Below, piece after piece: positions 1 through 14,684 of a stretch of DNA of 64,000 nucleotides (positions are counted from its first letter, which is position 1; every line of letters starts with the position of its first letter). The DNA lies in NCBI GenBank assembly GCA_963793625.1, contig CAWCAT010000005.1, positions 1-64,000 on the forward strand, written 5' to 3'. The position numbers and the translations under genes are program-made. Under the pieces are notes generated by a model, which worked only from the letters and a program-made list of their open reading frames with translations, was not told the DNA's origin and did no database searches. The DNA comes from G963668605 sp963793625. GTDB lineage: Bacteria > Acidobacteriota > Terriglobia > Bryobacterales > Bryobacteraceae.

Positions 1-493
1 CGGCGTTGATCTTGATTGGCCCAAAGCCGATTTGCTGACAGGCCCGAATGCCTTCCATCACCTTGTCGAAATCATCGCGGCGCGTGATCTGCTGGAAGCG
101 CTCGCGATCGAGTGTATCGAGATGGACGTTGATACGACGCAGCCCTGCATCGTACAGATCCTGTGCCTGTTGGGACAACAGAACGCCATTTGTAGTCAGG
201 GCCAGGTCCTTAATCCCGGGGATTGCATGCAGCTTGCGAATAAGTACGTGCAAGTCTTTGCGCAGCAGCGGTTCGCCGCCGGTCACGCGCAACTTGGTGA
301 CGCCCAGGCCTGCCGCAACACGCGCAAAGCGTTCAATTTCCTCGAAGGACAGGATCTCCTGTCGCGGCACGAACGTGACGTCGTGCTCCGGCATGCAGTA
401 GAAACAACGGATATTACAGCGATCGGTGACACTAATCCTGAGATTGTCGTGCAGGCGGCCGAATGTGTCCAGCAGTGGACTGACGGCATTCAT
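1..493 (-). CDS. moaA: GTP 3',8-cyclase MoaA, partial (C-terminus outside window)
   Basis: MoaA is the cytoplasmic radical-SAM enzyme that starts molybdenum cofactor synthesis by rearranging GTP. About 164 residues are visible and the reading frame runs open to the left edge, so the C-terminal cluster region is not seen. The radical-SAM motif CNIRCFYC (CxxxCxxC) is at residues 26-33 and the SAM-contact motif TGGEPLLR starts near residue 71; both are diagnostic. The start ATG at 493 lies 7 bases after the stop of nadA on the same strand, so the two are probably co-transcribed. NadA and MoaA both need 4Fe-4S clusters, but they belong to different cofactor pathways. No other moa gene is visible. 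The family call is secure; only completeness is unknown. Confidence 0.95.
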   Translation of the reverse strand, partial: MNAVSPLLDTFGRLHDNLRISVTDRCNIRCFYCMPEHDVTFVPRQEILSFEEIERFARVAAGLGVTKLRVTGGEPLLRKDLHVLIRKLHAIPGIKDLALTTNGVLLSQQAQDLYDAGLRRINVHLDTLDRERFQQITRRDDFDKVMEGIRACQQIGFGPIKINA

Positions 494-500
494 GGTAGGC

Positions 501-1451
501 CTATTTTACGGCGAGCATGCGCTCGATGGGCAAGCGTGCCCGCTCCATGATATCTGCTGAAAGTTCGATGCGCGGTTGCAAGGTTTGCAGGGCCGTCAGC
601 ACTTTTTCCAGCGTATTCCGACGCATATACGGACACTCGCTGCAGTTGCAGTTCTCGTTCGGAACGAAGTGAAATTTCTTGTGTGGAGCGCGCTTATTCA
701 GAGAATGTGTAACGCCACTCTCGGTCATTATAATGAATTCTTCGGCTGCGGACTTTACGCACCAGTCGATGATCGCTGAGGTGGATCCGATGAAATCCGC
801 CATCGCGAGCACTTCCTGCGGGCATTCCGGATGCGCGGCTATGAGCGCCGTCGGATATTCACGTCGTGCAGCCAGCAGGCGCTTCGCATTCCAGGTGGAA
901 TGAACGATGCAGGCACCCTGCCAGATTTTCATGTTTTCGCGTCCGGTGCGAAGTTTGACCCAATTACCAAGGTTGATATCCGGCAAAAACAGCACCGGCT
1001 TCTCCGCGGGAATCGAGTTCACAATATCGACGGCGTTGCGCGAAGTGCACAGAATGTCGCTCTCTGCCTTCACCTCGACGGATGTATTAATATAGCTAAC
1101 GACCACATGTCCGGGGTTGCGAACTTTCCACGCACGCACCTGTTCCGCCGTGCAGCTTTCCACCAGGCTGCAGCTTGCTTCCATATCCGGAACAATCACA
1201 ATCTTTTGCGGATTCAGTACTTTGGCCGTTTCGGCCATGAAGACCACGCCGCAGAACAGAATCACATCTCCATCGAAATCGCGAGCCTTTCGCGCAAGCT
1301 CCAGACTGTCTCCCAAGGCGTCCGCCAGTTCCTGGATTTCGGACTCCTGATAATGATGGGCGAGCAGAATGGCACGCTTTTGCTTCTTGAGCTCTAGGAT
1401 TTCTTCAGCGATACTACGAGTAGCAATCATGGGACGTGCTTCTTTTTTCAT
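501..1451 (-). CDS. nadA: Quinolinate synthase NadA
   Basis: NadA condenses iminoaspartate with dihydroxyacetone phosphate to quinolinate, the second step of de novo NAD synthesis, using a 4Fe-4S cluster in the cytoplasm. The 316-residue product has the family's typical size and motifs: AHHYQESEIQELAD near the N-terminus, CGVVFMAETAKVLNP, TGRENMKIWQGACIVH and, near the C-terminus, CNCSECPYMRRNT, which supplies a cluster cysteine. The ATG at 1451 is used because it opens the frame; an in-frame ATG seven codons in (MIATRS) is also possible. It is followed after 7 bases by moaA. The partners nadB and nadC are not in the window. The gene diverges from the TIGR03437 protein gene, leaving about 76 bases for both promoters. 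Confidence 0.96.
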   Translation of the reverse strand: MKKEARPMIATRSIAEEILELKKQKRAILLAHHYQESEIQELADALGDSLELARKARDFDGDVILFCGVVFMAETAKVLNPQKIVIVPDMEASCSLVESCTAEQVRAWKVRNPGHVVVSYINTSVEVKAESDILCTSRNAVDIVNSIPAEKPVLFLPDINLGNWVKLRTGRENMKIWQGACIVHSTWNAKRLLAARREYPTALIAAHPECPQEVLAMADFIGSTSAIIDWCVKSAAEEFIIMTESGVTHSLNKRAPHKKFHFVPNENCNCSECPYMRRNTLEKVLTALQTLQPRIELSADIMERARLPIERMLAVK

Positions 1452-1527
1452 ATTGTAACAGGATCGGTCCTCCGTTCATCTTCAGAGAAGGCCCACAGTG
1501 CAGCGATTTGAACTTTAGAAGGTGTTT

Positions 1528-3675
1528 ATGCGTCTGCGAAGTCTCGCTTTTGGTACTCTCTCCGCTTTAATATTAATTGCTGCGCCGCTGGGCGCCGCGC
1601 CCCTCACTTGTCTCGCCAACGCCGTTCCTACTCTCGTGCGCTCCGAAGGGATCACCGAACGAATGGGCGACATTGTGCTTAGCTGTTCGGGCGGCGACCC
1701 CGGACTTGCGGTCACCGGGAATCTGTCACTGTTCCTGACGGTTCCGATAACCAACAAACGTCTCGCAAACAATACTGCGGACGTGATCCTCACAGTTGAC
1801 ACGGGAAGCGGTCCGCAGATCGCTAACGTTCCGGCAGCATATGGCAGTTCCTTTTCTCTCGTCTTCAATGGACTTTCTTTCACCGTTCCGGCCAGCGGAC
1901 AGGTCACGCTGCGAATTACGAACTTCCGCGGTGCCCCGGCTGCCGTTTCACTGAGCGCAATCAACGCCATTCAGGCGACGCTGGCTTTCAACGGAACGTC
2001 GGCACTGCTGTCGAATACGAATCCGCTCACTGTTGCATTTCCGTCGCGCGGCCTTTTGACCAGCGCTTCGTCCGCGACCATAGCCTGCACCGGTTCCCCG
2101 CTGCCATCGGGCGCAATCAGTCTCAGTTCTCTGTTCGAGGCTGGAACGCGCTTTCAATCGACTCGTGTCACCGAGGGCAACGCTGAAGCTTTCCAGAAAA
2201 AAGACGCAAACACCGATACCGGAGTGCGCTTCATGATCACGTACTCTGGTTTTCCTGCCGGCGCACGTTTGTTTATTCCGGATGTAGTGGCCGGCTCCGA
2301 TGCGACGCAGGCGACTGCTGGTGGCGATCTCGGTTTTACGCAAGCGGGCGGCAGTTACACTCCGGGCAGCGGCTCACTGCTGTTGTCCCGCGTTAGGGGA
2401 GCAGCACCGGACGGCACTGGTGGCGTTCCGGCCTACGTTCCACCTGTAGGCGGGCCGGTAGCGAGTTTCGATGCGGTGGGCGAAGTGCTGCTGACCAGTG
2501 GTGCGGGCTACGCAGTGTACGAAGTGATGGACGCCAACCCCAGTGTTAGTGAAAGCGCGCAGTGGCCAACTTTTCTCGCCATACCGCGGGCGACTGAGGG
2601 TAACACCGTGATGGCATCGCAGAAGGTCACGTTTGCTCCAGTCTCGACCATCAACGCGCCGGCCAGTGGTCCTGTGCCGCGCTTTCTTGCAGCGGATCCG
2701 CCTTCGGATTGCGCAATCGTCAGCGACTGCGAAGCGCCGTACATGCCGCGTCTTGAACTCGCCTACACGCCGCAGCTCTATAAAGGGATCGTCGGTTCCG
2801 GACCACAGTCAGGGGCAATTGCGGTCCAAAATAATCGCGGCGGGTTGTTGAGCTGGACCGCGCGACTCACTTATAAGAGCGGAACGGGCTGGATCCGAAT
2901 GGACCCCGAAAACGGGTTCAACAACGGAACCGTGCGCCTGCTGATCATGCCCGAAAAACTGACCGCCGCCGGCACATACGAAGCCTCGATTACGATTGAT
3001 GCCGGTGCGCTTGCGGGAACACAGACCGTCCCAATCCGACTTGACGCTACCGCCGCTCCGGCGACTCCGCCTGCTGCTGCTGTCGTGAGTTCAATCGTAA
3101 ATGCAGCGAGCTTGAGGGATGGACCGCTGGTCCCTGGCTCGCTCGCGACCCTGTTCGGTGAAAAGCTCTCCGGCGCAAACGTTGCCGTGACCTTCGATGC
3201 GAAGCCTGCAACCATTTCGTACAAGAGCGACACGCAAATCAACCTGCTGGTGCCGGCCCATGTGACGGGTGCCGATAAGGCACAGGTGGTGGTAAGCAGG
3301 GACGGCGTGGCCTCGAAGGCTTTCACTGTTAATCTGGCGAGTTGCGCCCCGGCTATTTTCAACAACGGAATTCTGAACCAGGACTACTCCGGGAATTCCG
3401 ATTCCGTGCCCGCGCTGGCCGGGTCCGTTATCCAGGTTTTTGCGACGGGATTGCCAATGCAGGGAAATGTCACCGCGAAACTGCACGATCGCGAAAATCT
3501 GGTTCCGCTCCATGCCGGTCCCGCACCGGGCTTTGACGGACTGTACCAGATCAATCTGCTGGTGCCGTTCGATCTTCCGACCATGACCACGGAAGTGTAT
3601 CTTTGCGGAACCGGTTCCGATCAACGCAAGGCTTGTTCAAGTCCAGTGAAACTGCGGCTCAAGGCCGCGCAGTAG
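1528..3675 (+). CDS. Secreted TIGR03437-type protein of unknown function
   Basis: A 715-residue exported protein. The N-terminus (MRLRSLAFGTLSALILIAA) is a signal peptide. The middle is a series of beta-rich segments without a family I recognise. The last 200 residues match the pattern of the TIGR03437 domain, a paralogous family expanded in Solibacter: VNAASLRDGPLVPGSLATLF, then TQINLLVPAHV, an internal cysteine segment ASCAPAIFNNG, and a second INLLVPFDLP stretch. The function of this domain is not known; an Ig-like adhesive or surface role is inference. Start: a GTG at 1522 is in frame, but the ATG at 1528 is preceded by GAAGGTG at good spacing and begins directly with the signal peptide. 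No operon partner; the next gene has its own ribosome binding site. Confidence 0.85.
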   Translation: MRLRSLAFGTLSALILIAAPLGAAPLTCLANAVPTLVRSEGITERMGDIVLSCSGGDPGLAVTGNLSLFLTVPITNKRLANNTADVILTVDTGSGPQIANVPAAYGSSFSLVFNGLSFTVPASGQVTLRITNFRGAPAAVSLSAINAIQATLAFNGTSALLSNTNPLTVAFPSRGLLTSASSATIACTGSPLPSGAISLSSLFEAGTRFQSTRVTEGNAEAFQKKDANTDTGVRFMITYSGFPAGARLFIPDVVAGSDATQATAGGDLGFTQAGGSYTPGSGSLLLSRVRGAAPDGTGGVPAYVPPVGGPVASFDAVGEVLLTSGAGYAVYEVMDANPSVSESAQWPTFLAIPRATEGNTVMASQKVTFAPVSTINAPASGPVPRFLAADPPSDCAIVSDCEAPYMPRLELAYTPQLYKGIVGSGPQSGAIAVQNNRGGLLSWTARLTYKSGTGWIRMDPENGFNNGTVRLLIMPEKLTAAGTYEASITIDAGALAGTQTVPIRLDATAAPATPPAAAVVSSIVNAASLRDGPLVPGSLATLFGEKLSGANVAVTFDAKPATISYKSDTQINLLVPAHVTGADKAQVVVSRDGVASKAFTVNLASCAPAIFNNGILNQDYSGNSDSVPALAGSVIQVFATGLPMQGNVTAKLHDRENLVPLHAGPAPGFDGLYQINLLVPFDLPTMTTEVYLCGTGSDQRKACSSPVKLRLKAAQ

Positions 3676-3690
3676 TTTAGGTTCGTTTAA

Positions 3691-3730
3691 CTCGAAAGCA
3701 CTTCGTTCCACATAGCGGAGTGCTTTCGAG
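3691..3730. repeat. 12-bp perfect inverted repeat (hairpin) after the TIGR03437 gene
   Basis: CTCGAAAGCACT (3691-3702) and its exact complement AGTGCTTTCGAG (3719-3730) surround a 16-base loop. It lies 15 bases after the stop codon and could end transcription, but no T-run follows on either strand, so a typical intrinsic terminator is not clear. A related copy sits at 5686-5742. Confidence 0.6.
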
Positions 3731-3768
3731 CCGAGTGCTCGCATAGTATTCGCTTATCAGGAGGATCT

Positions 3769-5668
3769 ATGCATTCTGCTTCAGTTCGTACCTCTTCGCT
3801 GTTAGCCGTATCAATGTGCTTCAGCGTATCCCTCGCCGCACAGAACAAACCCCGCCAGATCAAGCAGTACACCATCGAGCAGTTCATGGACACCACCCGG
3901 ATCGGCGGCGCGTCAATCTCCACTGACAATAAGAACATTCTGTTCCACAGCAACAAGACGGGTATTTTCAGATGTTTACGCGATGCCTGTAACCGGCGGC
4001 GAGCCCAAGCAGTTGACTAACTCCACCAAAGAGAGCACGTTCGCAGTCACGTGGCTTCCGGATGGCCGCTTTATTTATTCCTATGATCGCGGCGGCAACG
4101 AGAACAGCCACCTTTACGTCCTCGAAAACGGCAAGGAGCGTGACCTCACTCCCGGCGAGAAGGTGAAGGCTCAGTTCTACGCCTGGAATCGCGACAAGAC
4201 CCATTTCTATTACGGCAGCAATCAGCGCGATCCGAAATTCTTCGACGTGTTCAAGATGGATCCGAAGACATTTCAGTCCACAAAGGTTTACGAGAACACT
4301 GCCGGTTATGACTTCAGTGCGATCTCGAAGGACGAGAAGTGGCTCGCTTTCGACAAGACCAACACGACTTCCGATTCGGACATTTTCCTTTACGACGTCG
4401 CCAAGAAGGAGATGAGACATATCTCCAAGCACCAGGGCGATGTCGAGTACAATTCGGATGACTTTGATGTTGATTCCAAGCACCTCTACTACCGCGCGAA
4501 CGATAGCGGCGAGTTCAAGTATCTCGCGCGCTACGATCTCGCGACGGGGAAGACAGAACCCGTCGAGAAGGCAAGCTGGGATGTCATGTACTCCTACTGC
4601 TCGCGTAACGGCAAGTACCGCGTCGTAGCGATCAATGAGGACGCCCGCACCCGCATCAAAATCTACGAAGCAAAAACGAACAAGCTCGTACCTCTCCCCA
4701 GCCTCCCCAACGGCGACATCACCTTTGTGCGCATCTCCGATGACGAAAAGCTGATGGCCTTCTACTTCAACGGAGACCGGTCTCCCAGTAACCTCTGGGC
4801 ATATGACTTTGCAACGAAGAAACCGACCAGGCTCACCAACACGCTGACTGCGCAGATCGACCCGAACGACCTGGTCGATTCTCGGGTGGTCCGCTTCAAG
4901 TCATTCGACGGTATGACGATTCCCAATATTCTGTACAAACCGCACCAGGCCAGCGCGCAAAACAAAGTTCCGGCTCTTGTCTTTGTGCACGGCGGTCCGG
5001 GCGGCCAGACTCGCACTGGTTACAGCCCGATTGTTCAGTTTCTTGTGAATCACGGTTACGTCATCCTCGGCATTAACAACCGGGGCAGCGGTGGTTACGG
5101 CAAGACTTTCTTTACTGCCGACGACGGGAAGCATGGCCGCGAGCCCCTGTGGGACTGCGTCGAAGCCAAGAAGTATTTGAAATCGCTCGAGTATGTGGAC
5201 GAGAAAAGGATCGGAATCATGGGCGGCAGCTACGGTGGGTATATGACACTCGCGGCGCTGGCGTTCAAGCCGGAAGAATTCGCCGTAGGCGTTGACCTGT
5301 TCGGCATTTCCAACTGGGTCCGCACGCTTGAATCAATTCCGCCGTACTGGGAATCGTTCCGCAAAGCCCTCTACAAGGAAATAGGCGAACCCGAGAAAGA
5401 TCGCAAATTCCTGATGGAGACCTCACCGCTGTTCCATTCCGATAAGATCACCAAGCCCCTGATGGTTCTGCAGGGCGCGAACGATCCACGCGTCATCAAG
5501 CCGGAATCCGACGACATCGTGAATGCCATCAAGAAGAAGGGCGGGGTGGTCGAGTACGTGGTTTTCCCAAACGAAGGACACGGCTTTACCAAGAAGGAAA
5601 ATGAGATTAAGGGCTATCAAGGGATTCTTGTTTTCCTCGACAAGTACCTTAAAGGTAAGGCTAGTTAG
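3769..5668 (+). CDS. S9-family prolyl oligopeptidase (one frameshift)
   Basis: An exported serine peptidase of the prolyl oligopeptidase/dipeptidyl peptidase family, cleaving oligopeptides. Corrected length is 632 residues: signal peptide (MHSASVRTSSLLAVSMCFSV), a beta-propeller with repeated WLPDGRFIYSYD-type blades, then the alpha/beta hydrolase domain. Catalytic residues are visible: Ser in GGSYGGYM, Asp in GANDPRV, His in NEGHGF. The start is fixed by the ideal ribosome binding site AGGAGG at 3761. The frame breaks at about 3970: the run ATTTTCAGATGTTTAC carries one extra A, and without it the protein reads through NKTGIFDVYAMPVTGG. The downstream part alone could start at 3983 but would lack the signal peptide. 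Convergent with the next gene, four bases apart. Confidence 0.85.
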
Positions 5669-5672
5669 TAGT

Positions 5673-6566
5673 TCAGGTCCTTTTGCTCGAAAGCACTTCG
5701 TTCAGCATGCGGCAGTTCTGCGTAACCTGATCGGAGTGCTTTGGGTACATCCCGATTACGATGCAATCGCTCGGCTTGGCAAAGCGGAACGTCTGCTGCA
5801 GCGCTCCCTTCATTTGCTCCTCTGACGCGCACTTGCGCGTTGCGCCGTAGATCTTGAATACCAGGCACTGCTTCGACGTGCGCCGCACGCGGCTGAGCAT
5901 GTTCTCGCGATCCGGATCGTAAAAGAACTCGCCTTGCACGGGCCCGCCGTTGAGTTTTTCACACTCGCTTTTGGGACGGGTGAGGTAGTAAAGGCAGGTC
6001 ATGTAGAAATCGACGCCCCAGTTTTTCGATTCGAGGAAATCGATCACTTCGGGAATGTGCGTGCCGATACCTGCGCGGAGACCCGCGTCCTGCATGGCTT
6101 TGATGTGGCCCTCAAGCTCTGCCATGCGCCCGTTCTTCCAAAGATCGTCCGTGCGATTCCCGTGATGGTACGCCCCGATTGCACCGGCTGACTTGATGTC
6201 CATGATGTTCCGCCGCACGTCCGGGACCTCCGACGCGGTTTGGGCCACCCACTGGATCTTGCCGCCATCATTGCGGTATTCGCGCAGCAATCGGATGATG
6301 TGCTTGTCAGCCCGCGACTGCCAGGTGTTGATGCCTGAAGCTTCGCATTCGCGCAACAATTTCTTGACGTGCGCCGCATCGAAGTAGTCCATCATCTCGC
6401 TGCTGAGTTTGGCATCGACGTGCGAATGACCGCTCATCGTGTTGCCGCCAAGCATCAGGCGTGAGACGCTGTGTCTTCCAAAGGGGACCTGCGGTGTCGA
6501 AGGGGCCGCTGCTGCGACTCCCGCGACCGCCGCCGTGAATAGCGCTTGCCGTCTTGTGAACTGCAT
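5673..6566 (-). CDS. Exported TIM-barrel-like protein with Tat-type signal, function unknown
   Basis: A 297-residue protein. The N-terminus MQFTRRQALFTAAVAGVAAAA has a twin-arginine-like start followed by a hydrophobic stretch, so export is likely. The rest (LMLGGNTMSGHSH, ASGINTWQSRADKHIIRLLR, IGMYPKHSDQV) has the order of segments of aldo/keto-reductase-like TIM barrels (a phosphate-binding end with a position for a cofactor), but I do not see the catalytic Asp-Tyr-Lys-His set. I therefore do not assign an activity. It is followed on the same strand, after 29 bases, by nothing on that side; upstream lies the Gfo/Idh/MocA gene, which ends 30 bases before this start, so the two may share a transcript. 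Similar pairs of Tat-exported oxidoreductase-like proteins are common in Bryobacterales and Planctomycetes. Confidence 0.7.
   Translation of the reverse strand: MQFTRRQALFTAAVAGVAAAAPSTPQVPFGRHSVSRLMLGGNTMSGHSHVDAKLSSEMMDYFDAAHVKKLLRECEASGINTWQSRADKHIIRLLREYRNDGGKIQWVAQTASEVPDVRRNIMDIKSAGAIGAYHHGNRTDDLWKNGRMAELEGHIKAMQDAGLRAGIGTHIPEVIDFLESKNWGVDFYMTCLYYLTRPKSECEKLNGGPVQGEFFYDPDRENMLSRVRRTSKQCLVFKIYGATRKCASEEQMKGALQQTFRFAKPSDCIVIGMYPKHSDQVTQNCRMLNEVLSSKRT
5686..5742. repeat. Second copy of the CTCGAAAGCACT inverted repeat, inside a coding end
   Basis: CTCGAAAGCACTTCGTTC (5686-5703) is identical to the left half of the hairpin at 3691, and CGGAGTGCTTT (5732-5742) matches its right half. The loop is longer here. 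This copy lies within the 3' end of the minus-strand gene 5673-6566 and just after the S9 peptidase stop codon, so it may serve as that gene's transcript end. Confidence 0.45.
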
Positions 6567-6595
6567 GCGCGGATTGTATCACCGCCGAAAGTTAA

Positions 6596-7809
<1,214 letters not shown>

Positions 7810-7813
<4 letters not shown>

Positions 7814-8420
7814 ATGACCTTCAACGCGCGAAGTCCAAAACACAGGATTACGACGCCAGAAACGCAATTGAGCCAAAGCAAATGACCAGTATGAGCGCGA
7901 TCTCGGAATAACCCGGCTGCGGCGCTTAGCGTGAGCCACCAGGCGGCGGAACCGAGGAAGACCCCAGTTACAAGCAGCAGGCTGGAGCCAAGCGTACGGC
8001 CGGGGCTGATGATCCCTGCACCCGCAAACATTGCCAGGAACGACAGTATGGTCATGGGATTCGCAAGCGTTAGGGCCAAAGTCGAGCCGAAACATCCCAG
8101 AAGGCCCACTGAGGTGGCGTGCGCGGCTTTTGCGGCAGGCCGTTCCCACAGGGTGCGAAGCCCGAGCAGGCATAAGAGGATGCCACCAAGCGGTCGGATC
8201 CAGAAATCGCCGCTGAGCAGGAGTCCGGAAACCGCGGTGAGTCCAAATCCCGCTATCAAGCCATAAACCAGATCCGCCGTCGCGGTCCGAGTCCTGAAAT
8301 GAAGCCTGCCACGCGGCCTGACGCGAGCGTTCGTTTAATACAAAGGAGCCCGATGGGGCCGACCGGTGCGGCAATCGAGAAGCCCAGAACGACACCATGC
8401 CAGACGTACACGTAGTCCAT
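7810..8420 (-). CDS. LysE-family amino-acid exporter (one frameshift)
   Basis: Members of this inner-membrane family export amino acids such as lysine, threonine or homoserine lactones. The start at 8420 gives MDYVYVWHGVVLGFSIAAPV, with the typical first helix and the PVGP motif; later helices include LANPMTILSFLAMF (the second family motif NP) and GSAAWWLTLSAAAGLF. The frame is broken near 8285-8290: the sequence GGACTCGGACCGCGACGGCG lacks one base. With it the protein reads through GLGAATADLVYGLIAGFGLT to a normal length of 203 residues. The stop overlaps the start of the Gfo/Idh/MocA gene (ATGA). Upstream it faces, head to head, a truncated Lrp-type regulator and has no normal promoter space left. 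Either a real lesion or a sequence error. Confidence 0.8.
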
Positions 8421-8426
8421 ACGTAG

Positions 8427-8795
8427 CATCATCGCAACGCAATAGCAGAACGGGTGCGGCGGTTGGAGGATCGAGGTCTGATTACGGGCTATCACGCAGT
8501 CGTGAACCCGACGCAGCTAGGGAAACACTTGCAAGTGTTTGTGCAGGCTCATGTTGGACCGCAGGATTACGTCAGGTTCAAGGCCCTGGTGGGCACACTG
8601 GAAGCTGTCCTGGAGTGCTACCACATGACAGGGGGCGAATCCTTCTTATTAAGAGCCGGCGTGGCCTCGGTGGAGGGTCTGGAAGAGCTGATTCGGATGT
8701 TGAGTGCCTTCGGCGAGACAAAAACGTCGCTTGTGTTGTCCACAACGGTGGCACGGAGGGTTTTTTCAGTACCAAAGGATGTCCTAATTTCATAA
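8427..8795 (+). pseudogene. Lrp/AsnC-family regulator, 5'-truncated
   Basis: The frame from 8427 reads HHRNAIAERVRRLEDRGLIT, which corresponds to the recognition helix and wing of an Lrp/AsnC winged helix-turn-helix. Next comes the ligand-binding RAM domain (GKHLQVFVQAHVG, CYHMTGGESFLLRAGV). The first 35-40 residues, including the first helices, are missing: an in-frame TAG precedes at 8424 and the divergent lysE-type gene starts at 8420, leaving no room. A GTG at 8454 could start a product without the DNA-binding helix. Lrp-type regulators often sit head to head with the amino-acid exporter they control, so a deletion across the shared promoter region is the simplest reading. I expect no functional regulator. 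Confidence 0.7.
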
Positions 8796-9226
8796 CTTGC
8801 GGTCGGGGTGGGTTTCTCTAGCAACTTTCGTGCCATAACCTCCCTTTAAAATCAACAACTTAAAAAATCTTCAACTAAACGCTTGCGTTGATGAACCCCA
8901 TTTGATAGTTTAATAGAGCAGCGCAGTTGTGAGTCTTCGGGCTTCTTCAGTCAGTGCCGCCTGCTTCGGTCTCCTGCAGCAAAACTAAGGGAGTTTAGAG
9001 TGAGTGGTTCTGTGCGCTGTAATCGAGGCTTGTAGCTGTTCAGATTTTCCTTCGGGGATGTTTGGATGGTTGCACAGATCTTTGAAAATCTGGTTGGACG
9101 CAAAAGTAAATACTCGTCAAGCATTGAGTCAGCAATAGGACCAATCGCGGCCTACGAGGAAGCTTCGACTGAAGCCTGGGAACGGGTGGAGGAGGAGTGG
9201 ACTTGGATGGTCGCACAATCAAAAGA
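8796..9226 (+). promoter_or_regulatory. rRNA operon leader and promoter region
   Basis: No gene is seen here. A possible promoter is TTGCGT (8883) and TAGTTT (8906) with a 17-base gap. The block around 9079-9094 (GATCTTTGAAAATCTGG) resembles the leader sequence found before rRNA genes, and a similar ATCTTTGACAAC block precedes the 23S gene. The stretch GGAGGAGTGGAC near 9190 can pair with TTCCACTCCAC near 10800 behind the 16S gene, as expected for an RNase III processing stem. The exact promoter is uncertain. Confidence 0.4.
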
Positions 9227-10732
<1,506 letters not shown>

Positions 10733-10915
10733 AGAGAACGTGGGTGGAGTCACTGAAAAGCGCGACCCGCAAGGGAAGCGGATGAATAGGTGGCATTCGT
10801 TCCACTCCACAGCCTGGTTCTTTTCTCCACTTAGTGCTTACATACGAGTTTTGCTTGGTGATGGCTTGAAGCTGTCGCCACGCGTCCAACCGGCCTCGAG
10901 ATCATTTTTCCAGTA

Positions 10916-10991
10916 GGGGCTGTAGCTCAGCTGGGAGAGCGCCTGATTTGCATTCAGGAGGTCGTCGGTTCGATCCCGATCAGCTCCACCA
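10916..10991 (+). tRNA. tRNA-Ala (anticodon TGC)
   Basis: A complete 76-base tRNA with encoded CCA. The acceptor arm GGGGCTG pairs with CAGCTCC (one G-T pair), the anticodon stem is CCTGA/TCAGG around the loop TTTGCAT (anticodon TGC), and the T-arm loop is TTCGATC. It lies in the 16S-23S spacer upstream of tRNA-Ile, the reverse of the usual order. Confidence 0.97.
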
Positions 10992-11078
10992 GATTCGGCA
11001 CGGAAAATAACCAAAAGACGTGCAGCGTGTGGTGGGTAGGTGAGTGAGCGAGTCGGCCTCCAAGATGTAGAGCAGATT

Positions 11079-11156
11079 GGGCCTGTAGCTCAGGTGGCTA
11101 GAGCGCGCCCCTGATAAGGGCGAGGTCGATAGTTCGAGTCTATCCAGGCCCACCAA
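11079..11156 (+). tRNA. tRNA-Ile (anticodon GAT)
   Basis: A complete tRNA with encoded CCA. The acceptor arm GGGCCTG pairs perfectly with CAGGCCC, the anticodon stem CGCCC/GGGCG encloses CTGATAA (anticodon GAT), and TTCGAGT is in the T loop. It is the second spacer tRNA before the 23S gene. Confidence 0.97.
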
Positions 11157-11179
11157 GCTACGCAGTTACACAGTTCTTT

Positions 11180-11232
11180 GGTTATTCGGTTGATTGGTTG
11201 TTTAGTAAAAACAAACAATGAACCAAATAACC
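11180..11232 (+). other. Stem-loop in the 16S-23S spacer
   Basis: GGTTATT (11180-11186) pairs with AATAACC (11226-11232) and TTGTTT (11199-11204) with AAACAA (11213-11218), giving an interrupted stem. The region after it holds ATCTTTGACAACAG, an antitermination/processing leader-like block, before the 23S gene. Confidence 0.5.
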
Positions 11233-11265
11233 AGACACAATCGGTTATTCAGATCTTTGACAACA

Positions 11266-11280
11266 GAATATTGACGGGCA
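11266..11280 (+). other. Upstream half of outer 23S processing stem
   Basis: GAATATTGACGGGCA is the exact reverse complement of TGCCCGTCAATATTC at 14409-14423, more than 3 kb away on the other side of the 23S gene. A second pair, GTAAATTTTATGGTCAAGC (11406-11424) and its complement at 14347-14365, forms the inner part at the mature ends. Together they are the RNase III-type processing stalk of pre-23S RNA. Confidence 0.75.
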
Positions 11281-11416
11281 ACTACAAGTTGCAAATACGT
11301 CGTGACAACAATATACGACGTATGTAGCGCGAAGAATACTAACGATATTGGATTGTTAGTGCGCCGGAAACGGGGCATTGATGATTCAAATCAAATCAGT
11401 CCAGAGTAAATTTTAT

Positions 11417-14355
<2,939 letters not shown>

Positions 14356-14447
14356 TAAAATTTACTGTAGGCTGGTTTAAAAGATTCTAGCGCTACTGCA
14401 ACAATAGCTGCCCGTCAATATTCAGAAGTACTCGTTGTCATCCCAGT

Positions 14448-14566
<119 letters not shown>

Positions 14567-14577
14567 TAATTCGCATC

Positions 14578-14607
14578 AAGCCCCGGTGTTATACCCGGGG
14601 CTTTTTG
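14578..14607 (+). terminator. Rho-independent terminator of the rRNA operon
   Basis: AAGCCCCGG, a short loop and CCGGGGCTTTTT form a GC-rich stem followed by a T-run 12 bases after the 5S gene. Confidence 0.92.
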
Positions 14608-14684
14608 CTGTCTACGACACCTAATTCACCTCAATTAGTCGTTTTCTGCCCGTCCCTTTCCCAGGTTCGATATCCTTATAGCTT

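Noticed and set aside
7814..8398. A long upstream extension of the Gfo/Idh/MocA frame giving a 600-residue product
   Set aside because: The extra residues are an antisense reading of the LysE gene, and the ATGA overlap with a ribosome binding site fixes the start at 7813.
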